Made by a program: the position numbers and the translations under genes | Source of the DNA: Desulfobacillus sp041396245 | Lineage (GTDB): Bacteria; Pseudomonadota; Gammaproteobacteria; Burkholderiales; Rhodocyclaceae | Length of the DNA: 64,000 bases | NCBI GenBank assembly: GCA_041396245.1 | Contig: JAWKYW010000004.1 | Coordinates: 1 to 64,000, forward strand | Direction: 5' to 3' | In this document: piece by piece, positions 9,515 through 19,200 of the stretch | Layout: the number at the start of each line of letters is the position of its first letter | How positions within the stretch are numbered: position 1 is the first letter of the stretch | Notes under the pieces: model-generated | What the model was told of the DNA's origin: nothing | Database searches by the model: none | The model's input: only the letters and a program-made list of their open reading frames with translations

Positions 9515-10421
9515 GTACCACCGGGAACGCCTGCAACTGCTCTGGGCGGGCGGCAACCTCGATGCGCCCATCGCTGTCAAGCAGCAGTACGCCTCGCCGG
9601 CCGACCTGGTCGGCCACCTCAACCTGATCCATCCCGACCGCATCCAGGTCATCGGCGCGCCCGAGGTCAACTGGGCCGCCCAGCAGCATCCGGTCCGCGT
9701 CTCCCGCCACATGGAGGAGATCATCGCCGCCCGCCCGCCCGCCGTCATCGTCGCCGACGGCTGCCCGATCAACGGGCCGGTGCAGCAAACCTGCGAACGA
9801 TCGGACACGGCGCTCTTCTCCACGCCGCAATCGGCCGCCACCGTCATCGACATGCTGCGCATCTGGCTGTCGCGCCAGCTGGCGGAAACGGCGGAAATGC
9901 ACGCCGTCATGATGGACGTGCTGGGCATGGGGGTGCTCATCACCGGCGACTCCGGCGCCGGCAAGAGCGAACTGGCGCTGGAGCTCATCTCGCGCGGCCA
10001 CGGCCTGGTCGCCGACGACATCGTCGAGATCGCCCGCGTCGCGCCCCACTCCCTCGAGGCGCGCTGCCCGCCGATGCTCAAGGATTTCCTCGAGGTGCGC
10101 GGCCTCGGCGTGCTCAACATCCGCACCATCTTCGGCGAGACCGCCTGCCGGCGCAAGATGCGGCTGAAGCTGATCGTCAACCTGCTGCGCCCGCACAAGG
10201 GCGCGGCGGAGATGGACCGCCTGCCGCTCGGCGCCGAGACGCAGGACATCCTCGGCGTGCCGGTGCGCAAGGTCAACATCCCCGTGGCGGCCGGCCGCAA
10301 CCTGGCAGTGCTGCTGGAGGCCGCCGTGCGCTCGACCATCCTGCTGCTGCGCGGCATCGACAGCACCCAGGAGTTCGTCGAGCGGCACAAACAGGCCCTC
10401 GAAGATGACAATGTCAACTAA
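9483..10421 (+). CDS. hprK: HPr kinase/phosphorylase
   Basis: 312 residues. It phosphorylates and dephosphorylates HPr on serine. It has the P-loop GDSGAGKSELALELI near residues 158-172, the VADDIVEI strand and the HprK signature LEVRGLGVLNI followed by the C-terminal capping segment. I chose the ATG at 9483 (MLQASVAQLFEYH). It is coupled to ptsN. Betaproteobacteria usually have rapZ next; here a psiF-like gene follows instead. Confidence 0.95.
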   Translation: MLQASVAQLFEYHRERLQLLWAGGNLDAPIAVKQQYASPADLVGHLNLIHPDRIQVIGAPEVNWAAQQHPVRVSRHMEEIIAARPPAVIVADGCPINGPVQQTCERSDTALFSTPQSAATVIDMLRIWLSRQLAETAEMHAVMMDVLGMGVLITGDSGAGKSELALELISRGHGLVADDIVEIARVAPHSLEARCPPMLKDFLEVRGLGVLNIRTIFGETACRRKMRLKLIVNLLRPHKGAAEMDRLPLGAETQDILGVPVRKVNIPVAAGRNLAVLLEAAVRSTILLLRGIDSTQEFVERHKQALEDDNVN

Positions 10422-10456
10422 TCGACGGATCGGGCGTTCTCTCCCTGCGGCCCGGC

Positions 10457-10475
10457 CCGCGGCCATCGGCCGCGG
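10457..10475. other. Perfect GC hairpin after hprK
   Basis: CCGCGGCC-ATC-GGCCGCGG lies 35 nt after the hprK stop with no T-run. It may be a Rho-dependent or stabilising 3' hairpin. Confidence 0.45.
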
Positions 10476-10514
10476 CGGCGGCCGCGACCCGTTCAACGAA
10501 AAGGAGAGGAAACC

Positions 10515-10802
10515 ATGAAGAAACTGATCCTGGCTGCCGCCACCCTGATGCTGACCGCCAACTTCGCCCTCGCGCAGACGCCCGCACCCGCCGGCGGCAA
10601 GAAGGCCCCGTCCGAGAAGCAGCTCCGCCAGCAGGAGAGAATGAAGAACTGCAACAAGGAAGCGAAGGGCAAGCAGCTCAAGGGCGATGCGCGCAAGCAG
10701 TTCATGAGCGAATGCCTCAAGGCCGACAGGCCCGCCAGAGCCGCGACGCCGGCCGCGCCCGCCAAGCCGGCCACGCCCGCGACGCCGGCGAAAAAGCAGT
10801 AA
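10515..10802 (+). CDS. PsiF-type repeat protein, exported
   Basis: 95 residues. A signal peptide (MKKLILAAATLMLTANFALA, about residues 1-20) precedes a PsiF-like motif: QERMKNCNKEAKGKQLKGD, then RKQFMSECLKA with paired cysteines. A low-complexity Ala/Pro/Thr/Lys tail ends it. PsiF proteins are phosphate-starvation-inducible in E. coli but have no established biochemical role. A strong AAGGAGAGG lies before the ATG, and an intrinsic terminator follows. Confidence 0.8.
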   Translation: MKKLILAAATLMLTANFALAQTPAPAGGKKAPSEKQLRQQERMKNCNKEAKGKQLKGDARKQFMSECLKADRPARAATPAAPAKPATPATPAKKQ

Positions 10803-10816
10803 CGCCTCCCTGCCCC

Positions 10817-10862
10817 GCCCCCGCCCGGCCGCCTGGCGCGGTTGTGCGGGGGCCTGTTTTTT
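10817..10862 (+). terminator. Intrinsic terminator after the psiF-like gene
   Basis: The 8-bp GC stem GCCCCCGC (10817-10824) / GCGGGGGC (10846-10853) is followed by CTG and six Ts. Confidence 0.8.
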
Positions 10863-10899
10863 GCCACAATCATTCCCCCAGCATTTCGCCGAGGCCGCC

Positions 10900-11559
10900 A
10901 TGTTCAAGCCGAATGCCGCAGTGCGCCTCTTCGCCGTCCTGGCGGGACTGACTTTCTGCGGCGGCCAGGCCTGGGCCTTCAAGTTCTCCGAGGAAGAGGC
11001 GAAATCGAAGGGCGAGGACCAGGCCCGCGCCCAGCGCATCGGCCAGCTGGTGTCGGCGCCCTGCAAGAAGCAGCTGAAGAACAGGAAGATCATGCTGGTG
11101 ATCGCCGAACGCACCTCGAGCGGCTACAACACCGTGCAAAGCCGCTACGGCCCGCATTTCCAGGCCATCAACCAGCGCCTGCGCGCCCTCGGCCTGAAGA
11201 CCTACACGCAGGAGGAAATCCGCGCCCGGATCGCCCAGGCCGAGATCGAGGCGCATTTCCGCAACGACCCGGACGCCGCCATTGCCGCCTCGAAGAAGCT
11301 CGGCGCGAACTTCATCCTGCGCGGCCTGATCACCACCCAGACCGGCATCAACCCGGTGCTGAAGATCAACGAGGTCGCCGTGCACATGGGCTTCACCCTG
11401 GTGTCCGCCGGCGGCAGGACGATTTCCAGCGTCGCGGCCAAGGCCGACTCCTATTCCGGCACCGATACGCTCGGCATGGCGCTCACGCTGGTGAACGAAG
11501 AGGCCGACGAGGTCGTCGCCAGGCTCTACAATGACTACTGTCGCAACGCTGCCGGATAA
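10900..11559 (+). CDS. Exported CsgG/FlgT-like periplasmic protein
   Basis: 219 residues from the ATG at 10900. A signal peptide (about residues 1-25, ending GGQAWA) precedes a mature domain. In it, KIMLVIAERTSSGY is followed by NQRLRALGLKTYTQEEIRARIAQ, AAIAASKKLGANFILRGLITTQ and a strand-rich C-terminus. This pattern (predicted strand, named-isoform search helix, ...LGANFILRG) resembles the CsgG/LpoB/FlgT fold of periplasmic or outer-membrane assembly proteins. The next gene is a clearer CsgG-like protein, 15 nt downstream. The function is inferred only. A dispersed motif copy lies antisense within the signal-peptide codons. Confidence 0.6.
   Translation: MFKPNAAVRLFAVLAGLTFCGGQAWAFKFSEEEAKSKGEDQARAQRIGQLVSAPCKKQLKNRKIMLVIAERTSSGYNTVQSRYGPHFQAINQRLRALGLKTYTQEEIRARIAQAEIEAHFRNDPDAAIAASKKLGANFILRGLITTQTGINPVLKINEVAVHMGFTLVSAGGRTISSVAAKADSYSGTDTLGMALTLVNEEADEVVARLYNDYCRNAAG
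10932..10955 (-). repeat. Dispersed bipartite motif, copy 2
   Basis: Exact match in reverse orientation (CGCCGT-N10-CTGACTTT), inside the signal-peptide coding region of the preceding entry. Confidence 0.85.
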
Positions 11560-11574
11560 TAAACGGGAACCGAT

Positions 11575-12372
11575 ATGAACACAACGCTCCGCATCCTCGG
11601 GCTATCGCTGTATGCCCTGGCCGCCCCGGCCCTCGCCCAGCCCACCTTCGAGAGTCCCTCGCCGACACAGGGCGGCGACACGTCGCAAAAGGCCAACGAG
11701 ATGGCCGACAAGGGCCTGTACAAGCCGGTCGAATACGCCAACGCCGCCAAGCCGGGCCCGATGATCATCGTCATCCCGGGCGAGGTGAAGAGCAACAACG
11801 CCAACTTCGCCCAGAAGTTCGGCCCCAACAACATCGCCGACTTCGCCGAGCTCGAGCTCGGCAAGGCCAACTTCAAGGTGCTGGAACGCAGCAACCTCGG
11901 GCCGCTGCTGCAGGAATTCCAGCTCGCCTACAACCTGGGCGATCCCGACACGGCGCGCAAGTACCTGAAGAAGGGCAAGCTGAAATCCACCAAATGGGTC
12001 ATGAAGTTCGACGTCCTCAAGGCCGAGCAGGTGGCCCAGGCGCAGGAGGGCTTCAGCGGCCGGCCGATCGGCGCGCTGATCGGCATCTTCGGCGGCGGCC
12101 GCGGCGCCGCGGCCGGCGACGTGGTGGTCAGTTCCGTCGACACGCGGGAATCCACCGGCGTCTGGATCATCGGCATGCGCTGGAAAATCATCGACGCCAA
12201 CACCACCGAGCAGGTCGCCACCGGCTACACGGAAGAGAAGATGGAGCTGGGCGCCAAGTCATCCTCCGTGCTGGGCTTCTCAAGTGGCGAGGCCGGCGGC
12301 CTCACCCTCGACGGCATGGTGCAGCGCCTGGTGCAGAAGAACGTCTGGGAAATCGACTCGAAACACAAGTGA
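11575..12372 (+). CDS. CsgG-family exported protein
   Basis: 265 residues. The signal peptide is about residues 1-21 (ends APALAQ). The body has GPMIIVIPGEVKSNNANF, then ELGKANFKVLERSNLGPLLQEFQLA, the hallmark of CsgG/LpoB-like domains (VLER.NL..ll.E), a glycine-rich turn GIFGGGRGAAAGDVVV, and an amphipathic strand WRIIDANTTEQVATGYTEE-like segment. Real CsgG is a lipidated curli pore; no lipobox is visible here, so a soluble periplasmic role is more likely. It lies in a run with the preceding CsgG-like gene and the transmembrane Ser/Thr kinase downstream, suggesting one functional unit. Confidence 0.7.
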   Translation: MNTTLRILGLSLYALAAPALAQPTFESPSPTQGGDTSQKANEMADKGLYKPVEYANAAKPGPMIIVIPGEVKSNNANFAQKFGPNNIADFAELELGKANFKVLERSNLGPLLQEFQLAYNLGDPDTARKYLKKGKLKSTKWVMKFDVLKAEQVAQAQEGFSGRPIGALIGIFGGGRGAAAGDVVVSSVDTRESTGVWIIGMRWKIIDANTTEQVATGYTEEKMELGAKSSSVLGFSSGEAGGLTLDGMVQRLVQKNVWEIDSKHK

Positions 12373-12380
12373 CGGCCGCC

Positions 12381-12447
12381 ATCCCCGCAGAAGCGGGGAT
12401 CCACGCCCCGGATTCCGGCGCGGCGCCGCGCGCCGTCCGGAATGACG
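12381..12447. repeat. Two intergenic inverted repeats (GTCATTCC/REP-like)
   Basis: ATCCCCGC-AGAA-GCGGGGAT (12381-12400) is followed by ATTCCGG...CCGGAATGACG (12412-12447). The sequence resembles the better preserved element at 46949-47020. It lies between the CsgG-like gene and the kinase gene and may form a stable hairpin that reduces read-through. Confidence 0.65.
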
Positions 12448-12463
12448 CGATCGGAGACTCGGC

Positions 12464-14833
12464 ATGACTGAACCGAAGAAGCTCGGCAAGTACGAGATCC
12501 GCGGCGAGCTCGGCCAGGGCGCCATGGGCATCGTCTATGACGGCTTCGACCCGATGATCGGCCGCCGCGTGGCGCTGAAGACGGTGCGCCGCGACCAGCT
12601 CGACCGCGCCGAGGTCGAGGAGATCCTCGCCCGCTTCCGGCGCGAGGCGCAGGCCGCAGGCCGCCTCAACCATCCCAACATCGTGCAGATCTACGAATAC
12701 GGCGAGGAGCCCGGCCCCGCCGGCGAAGCCGGCGGCGGCACCGCCTTCATCGCCATGGAGTTCGTCGAGGGGCGCGAGCTGAAGGACTATTTCGACGCCG
12801 ACGAACGCTTCCCGATGGCCGAGATCGTGCGCATCATGGGCCAGCTGCTGGAAGCGCTCGACTACTCCCACAAGAACGGCGTCGTGCACCGCGACATCAA
12901 GCCGGCCAACATCATCCTGCTCGAGGACGGCACGGTGAAGGTGGCCGACTTCGGCATCGCCCGCGTCGAGTCCTCCAACCTGACCCAGGCCGGCTCGGTG
13001 CTCGGCACGCCCAGCTACATGTCGCCCGAGCAGTTCATGGGGCAGACCGTCGACGGCCGCTCGGACCTCTTCTCGGCCGGCGTCATCCTCTACCAGTTCC
13101 TCACCGGCGAGAAGCCGTTCACCGGGGCGCTTACCACCATCATGCACAAGGTGCTGAAGGAGGAGCCGCCAGCGCCCTCGGCGCTCAACGTGCAGGTGCC
13201 GCGCCCCTTCGACGCGCTGATCCGCAAGGCGCTGGCCAAGCGCCCGGACGAGCGCTTCCAGAACGGCCGCGAGTTCGCCATCGCCCTTAAGATGGCGGCG
13301 GCCGGCCAGGCCCTGCCGGGCGACGCCGATGCCACGCTGGTCAACGACGCTGAAGCGACGCTGGTCGAAGCAGCCGGCCAGGCCGCCGCCACGGCAAGGC
13401 CGTCCGCGCCGCCGCCCGCCCCACCCGCACCGCCCGCGCAGGCGCAGCCGAAGCAATCCTCGCAGGGACTGGCCCTGGCCCTCGTCGGCGGCATCGCCGC
13501 GATCGGCCTGGCTGCCGCCGCCTACGTCTTCCTGGGCAAGGGAACGCCGCCCACGCCCACGCCGGCCCCGGCCGCCCTCGCCCCGCAGCAGCCGGCGGCG
13601 CCCGCCGCCCCGCCCGCGCGGGCAGCCGGCCATCCGGACACCATGACCATCAGCGCCCTCGGCCTGGCCGATCCGTCCGACCCGCGCTACCGGAACGACC
13701 AGGGCCTGCTCAACGCCGACCTGCGCGAGGACGCCCGGCGCCAGCTCGTCGAAAAGGCCATCGGCCTGTATGTCGAACAGGGCTCCCTCACCCGGCACTA
13801 CGCCCTGCTGCGCGACAAGCTGCTTTCCCGCAGCGGCGAGTTCATCCAGGCCGTGCTCGAGGAGGCGCCGCCGCAACTGGGCAAGGACGGCCTCATGTCG
13901 CTCGCCACCCGCGCCACGGTGCGCGTGCGCGACGTGCAGAAATCGCTCAACCGGATGTCGCGCGAGGAGCGCGTCGAGTTCATCCGCAACAACGGCGACC
14001 CGAAACTGTCGGTGGCGATCACCGCCAGGAGTGCCGAAGCCGACCCTGCCGCCGCGCCGCAGCGCTCGCCGGTGGCGGAGAACATCCTCAAGGCGCGCAT
14101 CCAGTCCTTCGGCTTCCGCCTCTGGAACGACGACATGGCCAGTGACGGCCGCGGCGGCGCCGATTTCGCCGTCACCGGCGAAGCCAGGTTCAGGAAGCTC
14201 TCGGCCAAACTCGCCGCCTCCGGCATCACGGTGGAGAAATTCGTCCTCTCCTCGTGGACGGTGAAGGCCACCGACAAGCAGAGCGGCGAGGAGATCTACT
14301 ACAACACCCAGATCCCGGAGAAGACCAGCTGGGCGACCGAGGACGCGGCGCTGCGCGACATCGGCAAGCTGATCGGCGAGGAATTTTCCCGGGACTTCTT
14401 CCTCGCCCATTTCCGCTTCGGCGGCGAGAAAGTGCGGCTGAGGCTGCGCGGCCTGCCGGACCGGGACACCGCGCAGCGGGTGATGCATGAGCTCGACGGC
14501 CTGCGCAGCGTGCTGGCGGCCAGCCTGGCCCCGGGCGGCGGCGCGGAGACGGTGATCGACGTGATCCTGTCCGGCGGCCTGGCCAATCCGGCGGCGCTGG
14601 TCGAGGCCGGCATCCTCAAGCCGCTCAACCACAAGCTCGGCAAGCAATGCTTCAACGCCGGCGCCGGCGCGAACGACGGCGAGATCGCCGTGACGCTGGA
14701 GGAAGGCTGCCGCGACGCGGCCGTCCTCGCCCGCCTCGACACCCTGCCCCCGGCCGCCCTGATCGAGGCGCCGCAATCGCGGCGCGAGGCCGTGGTGAAA
14801 AACCCCGAGACACTGAAGAAGATCAGCATCTGA
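12464..14833 (+). CDS. Transmembrane Hanks-type serine/threonine protein kinase with large extracytoplasmic domain
   Basis: 789 residues. The kinase domain spans about 8-275, with P-loop GQGAMG, catalytic Lys39 (VALK), HRDIKPAN at 142-149, DFG at 162-164 and the APE-equivalent MSPEQF. Two (D/E)ATLV repeats near 290-300, in an Ala/Pro-rich linker, are possible phosphoacceptor sites. One transmembrane helix (about 335-357) leads to a proline-rich stalk and a periplasmic region of about 400 residues with no family I recognise. Part of that region (LKARIQSFGFRLWND...) looks like the amyloid/FlgT-type assembly domains next door. The active-site residues are intact, so it is a plausible active receptor kinase. 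It is transcribed with the two CsgG-like genes. Confidence 0.9.
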   Translation: MTEPKKLGKYEIRGELGQGAMGIVYDGFDPMIGRRVALKTVRRDQLDRAEVEEILARFRREAQAAGRLNHPNIVQIYEYGEEPGPAGEAGGGTAFIAMEFVEGRELKDYFDADERFPMAEIVRIMGQLLEALDYSHKNGVVHRDIKPANIILLEDGTVKVADFGIARVESSNLTQAGSVLGTPSYMSPEQFMGQTVDGRSDLFSAGVILYQFLTGEKPFTGALTTIMHKVLKEEPPAPSALNVQVPRPFDALIRKALAKRPDERFQNGREFAIALKMAAAGQALPGDADATLVNDAEATLVEAAGQAAATARPSAPPPAPPAPPAQAQPKQSSQGLALALVGGIAAIGLAAAAYVFLGKGTPPTPTPAPAALAPQQPAAPAAPPARAAGHPDTMTISALGLADPSDPRYRNDQGLLNADLREDARRQLVEKAIGLYVEQGSLTRHYALLRDKLLSRSGEFIQAVLEEAPPQLGKDGLMSLATRATVRVRDVQKSLNRMSREERVEFIRNNGDPKLSVAITARSAEADPAAAPQRSPVAENILKARIQSFGFRLWNDDMASDGRGGADFAVTGEARFRKLSAKLAASGITVEKFVLSSWTVKATDKQSGEEIYYNTQIPEKTSWATEDAALRDIGKLIGEEFSRDFFLAHFRFGGEKVRLRLRGLPDRDTAQRVMHELDGLRSVLAASLAPGGGAETVIDVILSGGLANPAALVEAGILKPLNHKLGKQCFNAGAGANDGEIAVTLEEGCRDAAVLARLDTLPPAALIEAPQSRREAVVKNPETLKKISI

Positions 14834-14851
14834 GGGCTTTTTCGCCGAATG

Positions 14852-16228
14852 CTACCGCTCCCTTCCCGCCTCGTGCCAGGCTTTCTGCACGGGTGAGAGC
14901 AGGTACTCGATCACGCTGCGGGTGCCGAGCAGGATCTCCGCTGTCGCCTGCATGCCGGCGGTGAGCGGCAGGCGTTCATTGTCCGCGCCGATCCGCATGG
15001 CCTTCAGCGCCACCAGGGCGCGGTAGGCCAGCGGCGCCTGCCGGGCGCCCCGCTCCGTTCCGCCATGCTGCTGCCCCTGCGTGTTGGCATCCGCGGCGTC
15101 GGCGCTGACATGCTCCACCGTGCCCTCGACCATGCCGTATTTCTGGAAGGGGAAGGCGGCCAGCTTCAGCTTCACCGGCTGGCCCTGGCGCACGAAGCCG
15201 ATGTCCTGGTTCGACACCCACACCTCGGCGCGCAGGACGTCGTCCTGCGGCACCAGCGTCAGCAGCACCGTGCCCGGCTGCACCACCGTGCCGGCGGTGT
15301 GGGTGGCGATGTCCTTCACCACGCCGGCCTGCGAGGCCTTCAGTTCCAGCAGCCCCTGCCGGTGCGCCTGCTTGGCGCGCTCCTGCACCAGCCTGTCCAG
15401 ATGCGCCCGGACCTCGTTGCGCTCGGCAAAGAGCTGGCGGCGGTGGTCGGCGGCGATCTGCGCCAGGCGCTTCTCCGACTGCGCGATGGACGCCTGGGCC
15501 GAGGCGATGACGTGTTCCTGGGTAGCCAGCTCCTGCTCCTTCTCGATGCGTTCGCGTTTCTTGTCGGAGGCCATCAGCGGGCCGGCGAAGCCGTCCTTCG
15601 ACAGCTTCTCGAAGGCGGCGTCCTGGGCGCGGTAGTGCGGCAGCGTCTCGGCCAGCCGGGTCCTGACCTGCTGCGCCACCGCCATCTCGCGCCGTGCTTT
15701 CTCCACTTTTGCCTGCTCCTCCGCCAGCGCCGCTTCGAGCGCGGCGCGGTTGGCGCGGTACTGCGCCTCGACTTCGCGCGCCAGACCGGCAGGCGCCTCC
15801 GCCCCGGCCCTGAACCCGGCCTGGCCCAGTTCGGCATCGATGCGGGCGAGCGTCAGGGTCTTGCGGTAAAAGTCAGCCTCCAGGGTACGGCGATCTGCCT
15901 CGGAAATCAGCGCGTCCATGCGCATCAGCACCTGGCCTTCGGCCACCGCCTGGCCTTCCCGCACCAGGATCTCGCGGACGATGCCGGATTCGGCCGGCTG
16001 GACGATCTTGAGGAAGCTCTGCGGCACCAGCTTGCCCTCGGCCACGGCGACGATGTCGAGCCGGCCGAGCACCGACCAGAGCAGCAGCGCGACGAGCAGT
16101 GCGAAGAGGACCTGCAGCACGCGCCGCCCCAGCGGCGAGGGCGGCGACTCCTGCAGGCGGATCAGCGGCGGGGAGAAGTCCGTCGGGTCGGCCGGGGGCA
16201 GGGAGAGTTTGTCGAACAATCTCGTCAT
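14852..16228 (-). CDS. HlyD-family type I secretion membrane fusion protein
   Basis: 458 residues from the ATG at 16228 (MTRLFDKL). There is a cytoplasmic tail, one transmembrane helix (about 38-56), a lipoyl-like half-motif (VAVAEGKLVPQSFLKIVQPAESGIV), and a long alpha-helical hairpin rich in Ala, Glu and Arg (about 120-300). The second lipoyl half is LLELKASQAGVVKDIATHTAGTVVQPGTVL, followed by a beta-barrel near the C-terminus. It would bridge the ABC exporter and a TolC-like channel; no tolC is in the window. It starts 2 nt after the stop of the giant RTX protein and is the last gene of the leftward secretion locus, converging on the kinase gene with 18 nt between. Confidence 0.93.
   Translation of the reverse strand: MTRLFDKLSLPPADPTDFSPPLIRLQESPPSPLGRRVLQVLFALLVALLLWSVLGRLDIVAVAEGKLVPQSFLKIVQPAESGIVREILVREGQAVAEGQVLMRMDALISEADRRTLEADFYRKTLTLARIDAELGQAGFRAGAEAPAGLAREVEAQYRANRAALEAALAEEQAKVEKARREMAVAQQVRTRLAETLPHYRAQDAAFEKLSKDGFAGPLMASDKKRERIEKEQELATQEHVIASAQASIAQSEKRLAQIAADHRRQLFAERNEVRAHLDRLVQERAKQAHRQGLLELKASQAGVVKDIATHTAGTVVQPGTVLLTLVPQDDVLRAEVWVSNQDIGFVRQGQPVKLKLAAFPFQKYGMVEGTVEHVSADAADANTQGQQHGGTERGARQAPLAYRALVALKAMRIGADNERLPLTAGMQATAEILLGTRSVIEYLLSPVQKAWHEAGRER
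15869..15892 (+). repeat. Dispersed bipartite motif, copy 3
   Basis: Exact match, antisense within the hlyD-like gene. Confidence 0.85.
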
Positions 16229-16230
16229 GG

Positions 16231-19200
16231 TCAGCCCAGCCTCGCGAAGCCTTCCTGCAGGGCGCGAAAGCTCTTCGGAGCAATGTCCGCCCCGGCCGCG
16301 AGCGATATCGGATCGGCCCCGCCGCCGCGCATCGGACTTTGCCAAGCGTGCGAAATCAGGGCCAGGCCGCGCAAATCGGCGCCATGGGCCGGCTCCAACC
16401 AGGAAGGCCGCTTGCCGTCGTCCAGCAATTGCGCCAACTCGCGCTCCATCTTCGCCCAACGGCGGAAGACATCGCCGTCGCCGCGAGCTTCCGTGTCGCG
16501 CCGGTCGTCGCCAAAGCCGCGACACAAACGCGCGACGATGTCCGCATCGAGGCAGGCGAACTTGCCTTGCCCGCCGCCGACACCCCAGGACTGAACCCAG
16601 TCCTCGTGTCCGGCATGCTCCGCTTCTCCGCCGCGACGACCGGGGTGTCCTGGCCCGGTGCCCGGACCGTCGTTCCAGTCATGGTGGTGTCCCGGCGGCG
16701 GCGGGTCCATGCCGTTGCCCACGCCGGCGTTGCCCTTGGGCAGAACCGTCTTGTTGCCAACGCTGATGCGGAAAACGTCGGAGGCGGTCGAGCCCTCGCC
16801 ATGGCCGTCGCTCGCCACCACGCGCACGTCGAAAGTGCCTTGGCCGTGGGCGGGCGCCGTGCCGCTGAAGGCTTGCGTCGCGGCATCGAACGCGAGCCAC
16901 GCGGGCAGCGGCTTGCCGTTGGCGAGCGTGGCGGTATAGCTCAAGGTGTCGTTGCGATCGCGGTCGGCGAAGCTGCCGGCGGGCAGTTGCCATGAGAAAG
17001 CCTTGCCCTTCGCCAGTTGCACGTTGGCCAGGGGCGTTGCGAGGACGGGTGCATCGTTCGTACCCTGTATTGTGACGTCGAGTTCGCCGGCACTTTGCGT
17101 CAACCCGTCTGTGGCGAGATAACTGAAGCGCTCCACCGCCTTCTCGCCCGCTCCCAGCCCTTGCACCTTGGGCGAACAATCGTCCAAAACGTAGGCATAG
17201 GCGCCATTGGGCAGCAGGGCAAGCCGGCCATACTCGCCACGGCGGATGCCCGGATCGGCCACCGAGAGCGGATCGCCTTCAGGGTCGCGATCGTTGGCGA
17301 GCACGTTGCCCCAGGCCAGCAGCTTGCGATCCTCGATCACATGGGCGGCATCCGGCGCTGTCACGGGAGGCAGATCGACATTGAGTGCCGCCTGCAGGCT
17401 CATCGAAGTGCCGTCACCGAAGTGCAGCGTCCACAGACCGGCCTGCTCCGCAGACCAGTCCCCGATGCGCAGCGAATCGTCCGGCCCATAGTCGATCACC
17501 AGATTGCCCTCCTCTTCGCGCAGGCGCAGATCGGCTCGCGCCACGCCCTCGCCGAAGGCGATGAGGCTCGCCTCGCTTCCCGCGGGGGATTCAATCAGGA
17601 CGTCGTTGCCGTCGCCGCGGCTGAATGCGTACAGGTCGATCCCCGCGCCGCCGTCGAGCCGATCGTTCCCCGGCCCGCCCGTCAGCGCATCGTTGCCGGC
17701 GCCGCCGGAGATGCGGTCGACGGCCGAGGTGCCCGACAACGCATCGTCGGCCGCCGTGCCGGCGATGTCGAAGCCGCGGGCGAGCAGCGCCGGCCATTCG
17801 AGCTCACTGCCGTCGGCGAAGACGAAGCGCTCGATGCCGGCGCCGGCCGCCGCGTCCTGCGGATCGAAGTCCTCCAGATGCAGCGCGTCCCCCGCCGTAC
17901 CCACGCGGATGAGCAGCGAGCCCAGGCCGAGGGAGAGCATGTCGGGCGTGATGCCGGGGCCGAACCGCAGGGTATCCTCGCCCGCCGCCGCGCGCGCCTC
18001 GACGATGCGGTCGATGCCGTCGCCGAGACCGAAACGGTAGGTGTCGGACCCCGCGCCGCCGGCGAGCCGGTCGGAGCCTGCGCCGCCGGCGAGCAAGTCG
18101 TCGCCGTCGCCGCCCGCCAGCACATCATCGCCGGCCGTGCCTTTGAGCAGCAGGCCCGGGGCTTGCAGCCTGTCCTCGAGCGAAGCCCCTTCCCAGACCG
18201 TGCCGTCGGCGAATTCGACGCGCTCGATGCGGCCCTCAGGAGACGAGAACCAGCCATCGAGCACCGCCACGTCATCGCTGCCGCGCAGCGCAAGATAAAT
18301 GCTCCAGTCGTCGCGCATGACGACGATGTCCTCCGGCCCGATGCCAGCAGCGAAACGCAGCACGTCGACGCCCGCCTCCGGCCCGCTGTCGAAAATCACC
18401 TCCTCGCCGTCGCCGCGCCCGAACAGATAGACGTCGTCGCCCGCGCCGCCGTCCAGGTTGTCGTAGCCGGGGCCGCCGGCCAGCACATCGCTGCCCGCGC
18501 CGCCGAAGAGCTGGTCGTCGCCGCCGGCACCGGTCATGACGTCGTCGCCGGAAGTACCCCACAGCACGTCGTTGTCCTCGCTGCCGGCGCGGCGCGCCGC
18601 CAGGGCTTCCAGCGCGGCGCTGTCCCAGACCGTGCCGTCGGCGAACTCGACGCGGCCGATGCGGCCCTCCACCCGCTCGAACCATTCGGCAAGAACGACG
18701 GCATCCCCGTCATCGCCTACGGCCAGGCGCAGGCCTTCCCAGCCCATGCCGGCGCTGACTTCGGACGGCGCGATCCCGGCACCGAAGTGCAGTACGTCGA
18801 CATCGGCGGCACCCTCCGCGCTGCCGATCGTATCAACCCCGTCGCCCGGCCCAAACCAGTACACATCGCTTCCCAAGCCGCCGATCAGCGTGTCGTTTCC
18901 CGCGCCGCCGGCGAGGAAGTCATCGCCCTCGAAGGCAGCGATGAAATCGTCGCCGCCCAGCCCGAAGATGCGCTCGGCCGCGTCGCTGCCGTTCAGCTGA
19001 TCGGCCTCGTCCGTCCCGGCCAGGTCCCCGTCGCCGGGAAACGGCGGCGCCAGGGCGATCATCTGCGCCAGCGTCAACTCGCCGCCGTCGGCGAATTCGA
19101 AACGTTCGATGCCCATGCCGAGCGGATCCTCCACACGCGCCAGGCGGATGTCCGCCCCGCTGCCGTCGGGCAGCGTGATGCGCAGCCAAGTGCCCTCCCC

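Noticed and set aside
12104..12130. Possible extra dispersed-motif copy (GGTCAGTTCCGTCGACACG)
   Set aside because: Several fixed bases differ in both halves; I do not count it among the 16.
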